Source of the DNA: JAICMB01 sp963795935
GTDB taxonomy: Bacteria > Acidobacteriota > Terriglobia > Bryobacterales > Bryobacteraceae
Direction of reading: 5' to 3'
Assembly: GCA_963795935.1 (NCBI GenBank)
Contig: CAWCJO010000005.1
Coordinates: 274,301-338,300, forward strand
Length of the DNA stretch: 64,000 bases
The position numbers and the translations under genes are program-made. The notes below the pieces were generated by a model, which saw nothing but the letters and a program-made list of their open reading frames with translations, was not told the DNA's origin and did no database searches. Shown piece by piece: positions 58,231-64,000 of the stretch (positions within the stretch are counted from its first letter, which is position 1; every line of letters begins with the position of its first letter).

Positions 58231-58814
58231 AGAACCTTATGCTCGGCGTGATTGCAAGCGGGAAACTCGGTCAGATAGGCGAGACCCTGGTACTCCAGAT
58301 TGTCGACGAGTCCGGCGCGGGACGTATAAAACGCGAAGACCGTCATTTGTTTGATCAGCGAGTAGACGGGATAGCCATCGTGGTGCGCGGAGCGGTCGCG
58401 CTCCGGCGCGGCCATCCGCTCCATCAGCGCCAGCTTCTCTGGCGCGGTCAGATCTCCGAATCTTTGTACGCCAAGCCAAGCCACGGCCTCGCGCCATTGC
58501 CGCTGCATCTGCGGCGCAAACTCGGCCGCCGCGGAGACAACGAAATCGACGTAATGCGCGACATGGGCGTCGCGCGCTCCTGGAGTCTCGTCCGATGGGA
58601 TCAGAATTTCCGTGTAGGCCTGCAACATGCTAAATTCTTCGGGCGAAAAAAAGCGCGGCCTGAAGTCCTTCGGGAATGCCGGCTCAGGAGGCGGGGAAGA
58701 TGACCCATGATGGCCCTGTGCGCGAAGGGAGGAGGTCCAGAGAGCCAGGAAAGTCTGGCCAGCGGCTGTCGCGAAGACGCGGCTGGTCAGCGACATCAGA
58801 TCGCGCCGGGTCAT
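58227..58814 (-). CDS. Gluconate 2-dehydrogenase subunit 3-family protein
   Basis: A 195-aa small subunit with a twin-arginine-like leader (MTRRDLMSLTSRVFATAAG). FSPEEFSMLQAYTEILIPSDETPGA is the family core and YPVYSLIKQMTVFAFYTS the C-terminal core. It is directly coupled to the GMC subunit by a 4-bp overlap. In the family it carries the large subunit across the membrane by the Tat pathway. Confidence 0.88.
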   Translation of the reverse strand: MTRRDLMSLTSRVFATAAGQTFLALWTSSLRAQGHHGSSSPPPEPAFPKDFRPRFFSPEEFSMLQAYTEILIPSDETPGARDAHVAHYVDFVVSAAAEFAPQMQRQWREAVAWLGVQRFGDLTAPEKLALMERMAAPERDRSAHHDGYPVYSLIKQMTVFAFYTSRAGLVDNLEYQGLAYLTEFPACNHAEHKVL

Positions 58815-58871
58815 TGGCTGTATTTTATCGCGCCTGGCGAACTTGGAAGTTTAGGGCGGGGCTTCTAACTG

Positions 58872-58908
58872 AAAACGCCGCGGCCGCCCGGATCAGGCTG
58901 CCGCGGCG
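58872..58908 (-). terminator. Rho-independent terminator after the flagellin gene
   Basis: Perfect 9-bp inverted repeat CGCCGCGGC (58876-58884) / GCCGCGGCG (58900-58908), loop of 15; on the minus strand it is followed by TTTT. It sits just past the flagellin stop. Confidence 0.75.
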
Positions 58909-58923
58909 CGTTTGGCGGGCTAA

Positions 58924-60659
58924 TTAAGGGTGGGGCAACAGCGACAGGACCTGCTGCGGAGCGGAATTGGCTTGCGCCAGGGCCGCCACGCCGGCCTGAA
59001 TCAGAATCTGCGCCTTGGTGAGGTTCGCGGCTTCCTTGGCCATATCGGCATCCCGGATGCTCGCTTCCGCCGTCGAGAAATTGGTCAATTGCGATTGCGC
59101 CAGATTGATGGCGTAATTGAACTGGTTTTCGCCTTTTCCGACCACCGCCTGCGCGGTGCCGAGAGCGGCGATAGAGTTGGCGAGCGCGCCAACCGCGGCC
59201 TGCGCGCCAGCCTGCGTGCTGATGTCGGCCGTATTGCCGACGCCCACGACGGCCGTCGACTGGATGGTGTTGGGATTTCCCAAACCGTTCGTATCGGTGG
59301 CTCCGTTGGCGACGGTCGCGCCAGTGCTGACCGTAAACGGCGTCGTGCCGTTGCTGGCGAAGTTGATGTTCGCCCCCAAGCCGTCCGTCGACGCCACAAT
59401 ACTCTGTAGCGCCGGGTTGTCGGTGGCCTGAAGCTGCTGGTTGATCTGAGCGATTGCCAGCGCGGAAGTGAGATCGGTGGTGGCGCCCGCATCCAGCTTG
59501 ATTTTCACCGTCTGCGGCGTCCCGGCGGCGTTGTTGGCGCTGATCGTGAGGTACTGAACGTCCTGATGACCGGCGGTAGCGTTGTGGACCATGGTGGTAA
59601 ATGCCACCGAATACTGCTGCGTTCCGCCGCCCACGAACGCCGAATCCGCCGCCAGGGCGGAGGGGGCCGGCGAAGTTGCATTGGCATCGCCGGGGTTGGT
59701 CTGGCCCGTCAGATTACCCATTAGACCGTTCGCGGTCACATCTCCCGCCGTTACCTCAAAAGCGGTGTTGGAGGACGTAAACGCGAGCTGCTGGTGCCCG
59801 TCGGCGCCGGTGTGAACGGTGGCCGCGATGTTCGCCGCTTTAAATGCCGCCGCCTGCGGAGTTCCCGCCTGCTCCGCGCCCTGTATGGCGGCGTTTATGG
59901 CAGTCACTAGCGTGGTCGTGTCGCCCACGTTTTGCAGGTTCGCAGTCACTGTAATGGCTCCGCCCGCTCCGGCCGCGAAGCCCGCTCCGGAAATTACGAA
60001 GCTGGTGCTCGTGGCGCTGGTATTGGCGAGGATCTTCGAGACGCTGGTCGTACTCGCGTTGCTCAAATCGTAGAGCCCCGAATCCGGCTTGCCCGACGCA
60101 ACCTGGTAACCGGAGGTAAAGCCCTTTAAGCCCAAGCTTTGTGAATCCACGGTGGAGGAGCTGAGGTCGAGTCCGACCGAGCCGTTCGTGATGGCCGCGG
60201 CGGCCGTGGGACCCTGACCGCCTCCGATGAAGACCGTCAGATTCTTCGCGAAGGTTCCGCCCTGATTGAGGCCGATCGCCTGCGACTGCCGGTCGATTTC
60301 GCTCAGTACGCTCTGGAATTCGTTGTTCAACACCGTGCGGTCGCCGGTGAACGTTCCCGTGGCCGATTCCGTCGCAAGGGTGCGCGCCCGGTCCAGCAAC
60401 TGCGAAATATTATTCATGCCGCCGTCGATGATCTGCAACTGGCTCAGACCGTCGTTGGCGTTCTGTACGCCCTGCGTCAACACCGCTTGGTCGGATCGGT
60501 ATCCATTGGCCACGGCCAGCCCGGCCGCGTCGTCTCCGCTCGTAACGATGCGCAGCCGGACGTGACTTCGTTAATGGTCTGACCTTGGAAGTTGCTGTTA
60601 ATGCGCAAGAAATTTTGCGCTTGTAGCGACGCAATATTTGTATTGATGTCAAAAGACAT
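58924..60659 (-). pseudogene. fliC: Flagellin, one frameshift
   Basis: N-terminal D0/D1: MSFDINTNIASLQAQNFLRINS with INEVTSG, then, after a one-base break near 60555, SGDDAAGLAVANGYRSDQAVL. The C-terminal D0 shows NAINLAQSQLTNFSTAEASIRDADM and LIQAGVAALAQANSAPQQVLSLL. The variable centre is Thr/Ala-rich. About 578 aa in total. A strong AAGGAGAG site precedes the ATG. Upstream on the same strand are csrA and fliW. The break removes only a base, so the gene may be functional. Confidence 0.9.
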
Positions 60660-60685
60660 GATTCTCTCCTTGAATTTGAATTCGG
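60660..60685 (-). promoter_or_regulatory. Flagellin ribosome-binding site with CsrA-like motif
   Basis: On the minus strand the leader reads TTCAAGGAGAGAATC just before ATG. The AAGGA core overlaps the Shine-Dalgarno as in CsrA targets, fitting a FliW-CsrA-flagellin regulatory loop. Confidence 0.4.
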
Positions 60686-60740
60686 GTCGAAATTCCTTAC
60701 GGCCCGCCGCGTCCCACTGAACGCGATACTCTCAATGCCC

Positions 60741-60996
60741 TTATCGGGGCAGGGTGCCCTTTCGTGAGTTCAAAGTAGAAAGATTTCGCGCCGAGCGTTC
60801 GAGTTCCGCTAACGATGCTCCGTTCGCCGCGGCGGCATTGGCCTCTCCGGCAGCGCAGCTCTTTTCGCAGGATCAGGACTCCCTGAGGAGCCCGGATTCC
60901 CAGCTTCACGCCCCAGGAGCCGCATTCCAAAACCTCGATCGCGACGTCCTCTCCGATTAGAAGTACCTCGCCCACGCGCCGCCGTAAAATCAACAT
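60741..60996 (-). pseudogene. csrA: CsrA-family RNA-binding regulator, probable frameshift at the end
   Basis: Starts at the ATG at 60996: MLILRRRVGEVLLIGEDVAIEVL and VKLGIRAPQGVLILRKEL are the CsrA core. After about residue 46 the given frame becomes Arg/Cys-rich and runs on to 60697, whereas a shift near 60860 gives a CsrA-like tail (AGEANAAAANGASLAELERSA) ending at TAA 60741. The ATG overlaps the fliW end by 7 bp. Controls flagellin translation with FliW (family knowledge). Confidence 0.82.
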
Positions 60997-61451
60997 GGAG
61001 ATTGCTCCGCGCGCGGCGCCAACATCTGCTCGTGCGAGTACACGGCGTCGCACCGGATCGCCTGCAACGCGCGCCGGTTCGCCAGATTTATGACCAGGGG
61101 CGCCATCAAATTGGCGGTCGTCGCGGCGTCCTCGCGGATCGACAGCAGCGTCAACACCACGGCCTCGCTCCCGATACGCGGTTGCCGCCCCGCCGCCAGG
61201 CCGAGCGACTCCAGATCTTCGGCATTTACCGCCAGCCGGTACGCCGGATCTGCCGCCAGAATCGGAAGCGCCACAAAACAAAGCGACGGCGTCGCCGCGC
61301 TCTGCACAAATACGAGCGGGCGATAGTCCGCCTTCTCGATCACAAGAAAGCGCCGTTCGCGCTCAAATGCCGGCAAACCGCTGGGAAAATCGAGGCACGC
61401 CTGCTCCTCGAACGTCATCGGGCCGAAATACTTGGTTTCAATCGTAGGCAC
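60990..61451 (-). CDS. fliW: Flagellar assembly factor FliW
   Basis: A 153-aa protein from a GTG at 61451: FGPMTFEEQACLDFPSGLPAFE, FLVIEKADYRPLVFVQSA and CFVALPILAADPAYRL, typical FliW. It binds flagellin and CsrA, coupling filament supply to translation. It overlaps csrA by 7 bp, and the fliW-csrA-fliC order on one strand supports this assignment. Confidence 0.93.
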   Translation of the reverse strand: MPTIETKYFGPMTFEEQACLDFPSGLPAFERERRFLVIEKADYRPLVFVQSAATPSLCFVALPILAADPAYRLAVNAEDLESLGLAAGRQPRIGSEAVVLTLLSIREDAATTANLMAPLVINLANRRALQAIRCDAVYSHEQMLAPRAEQSPC

Positions 61452-61661
61452 GCAACAGCTTTCCTTGCAGCCGCCGGGCCAGTGTCTTACTGGGCCGCCA
61501 CCGTCCGCGTGACTGATCCATCGTCAAATCTTTCGCGGCATCACGTCCTTCGGCGCGCGACAGTTTGTCCCACACGCCATGGACAAAATGTCCCAAAACC
61601 GCCGGCCTCTAACTCTCTAAAAGCAACTTGCGGCGGGTATCGAAATGCATCGTCTATCGCG

Positions 61662-64000
61662 ATGGTGCGTTCCATCCAAGCCAACGTCTTTCTCGCCTTC
61701 ATTGCCTTTATCGGCTCGGCGGAATTGGCCAATAGCTGCCTGCATTGGAACGCCAGCATTTTGCCGCGCTTCCTGTTCTATCTCGCAATCGCCGCCGCCG
61801 CCTCGCTGCTCAAAGTCTCCATCCCGGGCGTTCCCGGCTGCGTCAGCGTGAACTTCCTGTTCGTCCTGGTTGGCATTGTCGAGCTTCCCGTCCCGCAAGT
61901 CGTGGTTCTCGCCGCCACCGCCACTTTCATCCAATGCGTGTGGAGACCGAAAGCGCGGCCGCGGTTCGTGCAAGTCTTATTCAGCATCAGTAATATCGCA
62001 ATCGCCGCGGCGTTAGCGGGCTACGTCTACCATTTCCAGCCGGCGCATGCCGCCCGGCTCCCGGAGCCGCTGCCGCTGGCGCTCGCCGCCGGAGTGTATT
62101 TCCTCGCCAACACCTTCCCCGTGGCGCTCATCGTCGCGCTTACTGAAAATCGGAGCTTGCGTGCCACATGGACGGATTGCCATTGCTGGACGCTGCCGTA
62201 TTATATGGTCGGCGCAGCCATCGCCGAGGGCGTGCACATCGCCACCCGCCATTTCGGCTGGCAGTTCGCCATTGTGGTGCTGCCCTTCGTATACCTGATT
62301 TTCCGCTCCTATCGCCTTTACCTCGGCCGCCTCGAAAAGGAGAAGCGTCACGCCGAGCAGGCAGCCGCGCTGCACCTGCGCACCATCGAGGCCCTCTCCC
62401 TCGCGATCGACGCCAACGATCGCGGCACCTCCGAGCATCTCAGGCGCGTGCAGGTCTATGCCCTCGAAATCGCGCGCGAAGCTCGGCCTCGGCGAAGATG
62501 AAATGGATGCCTTACGCGCCGCCGCCTTGCTGCGCGACATCGGCAAGCTGGCCGTGCCCGAGCACATCGTCTCCAAGTCCGGGAAGCTCACCTCGGAAGA
62601 GTTCGAGAAAATGAAAACCACCCTATCGTCTCGCCGAGATCCTCGAAGAGGTGGAATTCCCATATCCGGTCGTCCCCATTGTTCGTGCCCATCACGAGCG
62701 TTGGGACGGCTCCGGGTATCCTTTCGGCCTGAAAGGCGCCGCGATACCCATCGGCGCCCGCATCCTGGCGGCCGTCGATTCTCTCGATGCCCTCGCGTCC
62801 GACCGATATCACCGGCGCGCGCTGCCGCTCGACCAAGCGATGGGGCAAGTCGCGCTCGAAGCCGGAACCAGCTTCGATCCCCAAGTCGTTGAAATTCTCG
62901 CGCGCCGCTATCACGATTGGGAAGAAAAGATCCGCCTCGCGCCGTCCTCCAGGCGTTTCCCTTCCGCGCGCGGGCGCATGGCCGCCGGCAACTTCGCGAC
63001 CGCTTGCGAAGCCCCGCCCAGCGGCCCCGCCGCTTTACGCGAGCCTCTGCCGTTTCTCGATTCCATTGCCGCCGCCCGTCAGGAGGTCCAGGCGCTCTTT
63101 GAGCTGACGCAGCACATCGGCAATTCACTAAGCCTCAGCGAAACGCTCTCCGTGCTCGCCGTTCGCCTGCAGCGCATTGTGCCCTACGACTGTATTGCCA
63201 TCTATGTTGTCAAGGAGGGCCGCCTCTCGCCGGAGTACGTCAGCGGCGACGATTTCCGCCTCTTCTCGTCTCTGAACATCCCCCTCGGCGAGGGTCTTTC
63301 CGGGTGGGTTGCCGAGAACAATACGCCCATCGTCAACGGCAGCCCCTCGGTTGAATCCGCCTACTTGGGCGATCCCGCGAAGTTCAGCGTTTTGCGCAAA
63401 GCGCTCGCGGTCCCGCTCCAAGGATTGAATGGCGTCGTGGGCACTCTCACGCTCTACCGCGCCGCTGGCAACGCCTTTTCGAAAGACAATCTGCGCGTGT
63501 TGCTGGCCCTCAGCTCGAAAGTCTCCCTCGCCATCGAAAACGCCCTGCGCTTCCGTCAGGCGGAAAGCTGCGCCACCACCGATTACCTCACCGGACTGCC
63601 CAATGCGCGTTCCCTGTTTCTGCACCTCGACGCAGAGCTAAGCCGTTCCAAGCGCGCCGCCAGCCCGCTCGCGGTGCTCGTTTGCGACCTCGATGGTTTC
63701 AAGCAGATCAACGACCGCTTCGGACATCTCGAAGGTAATCGGCTGCTTCAAATGGTCGCCGCCAGTTTTAAGGAACATTGCCGCGAATACGACTACGTCG
63801 CGCGCATGGGAGGCGACGAGTTCGTCGTGGTTCTCCCGGGCATCTCCGGCGACCGGCTGGGAGAAAGAATCGCGCGCCTCGAAGACGCCGTACGCATTAC
63901 CGGCACAGGTCTATGCGGCGAGCCGCTGGTCTCCCTCAGCGTCGGAGCCGCCGTCTATCCCGCCGATAGCGCCGATGCCGAAGGTCTGCTCTCCGAAGCC
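61662..64000 (+). pseudogene. Membrane HD-GYP-GAF-GGDEF signalling protein, frameshifted, cut by window end
   Basis: From the ATG at 61662: about seven hydrophobic helices (residues 8-210, FLAFIAFIGSAELANSC...IVVLPFVYLIFRS), an HD-GYP domain (HLRRVQVYALEIARE, then, after a shift near 62480, LRDIGKLAVPEHIVSKSGKL; after a shift near 62615, HHERWDGSGYPFGLKG), a GAF domain (ALFELTQHIGNSLSLS...), and a GGDEF domain (ATTDYLTGLPNARSLFLH, ARMGGDEFVVVLPG). Thus it could both make and hydrolyse cyclic-di-GMP. The HD pair reads R-D instead of H-D (see findings). The gene continues past 64000. Confidence 0.85.

Noticed and set aside
61002..61661. Upstream extension of the HD-GYP gene frame to 61002
   Set aside because: It is antisense to fliW and lacks any membrane or signalling motif; the ATG at 61662 starts the membrane part.

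Overview
The window looks like a chromosome segment from an Acidobacteriota bacterium of the Solibacter/Bryobacter type. This is inferred from gene content: a CarboxypepD_reg TonB-type outer-membrane protein, PD40/CehA metallohydrolases, RraA paralogues, a GMC oxidoreductase paired with a gluconate-dehydrogenase-3-like subunit, large BACON and FG-GAP secreted proteins, and a high-GC core. No rRNA and no complete tRNA was seen.

Layout. 0-17.8 kb is core-like: glutaminyl cyclase, an RraA-like protein, a convergent NarL-type kinase/regulator pair, a PEP-CTERM protein, a giant CHAP-BACON-FG-GAP secreted protein, an HTH-membrane-FG-GAP protein, and a REC / adaptor / RND pump / TolC efflux operon. 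17.8-31.5 kb is accessory: a DUF3800 gene, an IS66 element bounded by ~150-bp direct duplications, an IS630 element with an A8G slippery site, a 9-repeat CRISPR array with no cas genes and no obvious leader, gene fragments (racemase, class V aminotransferase, PD40, FG-GAP, Ser/Thr kinase, Hsp90-like ATPase), a RES-domain protein, and an intact 1159-aa TIR-NB-ARC-WD40 protein (14 WD repeats). 31.9-42.3 kb is an uptake/catabolic operon: TonB-type porin, class V PLP enzyme, two CehA-type metallohydrolases (the second broken by indels) and an exported RraA protein. 42.3-49.6 kb is again a mosaic of fragments with an IS256-type element carrying an in-frame stop. 49.7-56.2 kb resembles an integrated element: NusG/UpxY-like antiterminator, primase-like protein, UvrD-like helicase, and a tyrosine integrase ending close to a tRNA 3' fragment that could be its attachment site. 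56.5-64 kb is core-like: GMC oxidoreductase with its small subunit, flagellin-csrA-fliW, and the start of an HD-GYP-GAF-GGDEF protein.

Two overall features matter. First, many genes carry single-base indels, concentrated in some stretches (3.7-8.6, 11.8-17.3, 19-21, 38.9-41.4 kb), while other long genes are perfectly open; this may be sequence error, decay, or both. Second, in the accessory zones unrelated gene fragments abut within a few bases, which indicates heavy rearrangement or misassembly.

The best candidate for a new system is the 26.0-31.3 kb locus: an APAF-1-shaped TIR STAND protein beside a RES-domain protein (both families act on NAD+) and next to the remains of a GHKL/Hsp90-like ATPase gene with a co-oriented partner.
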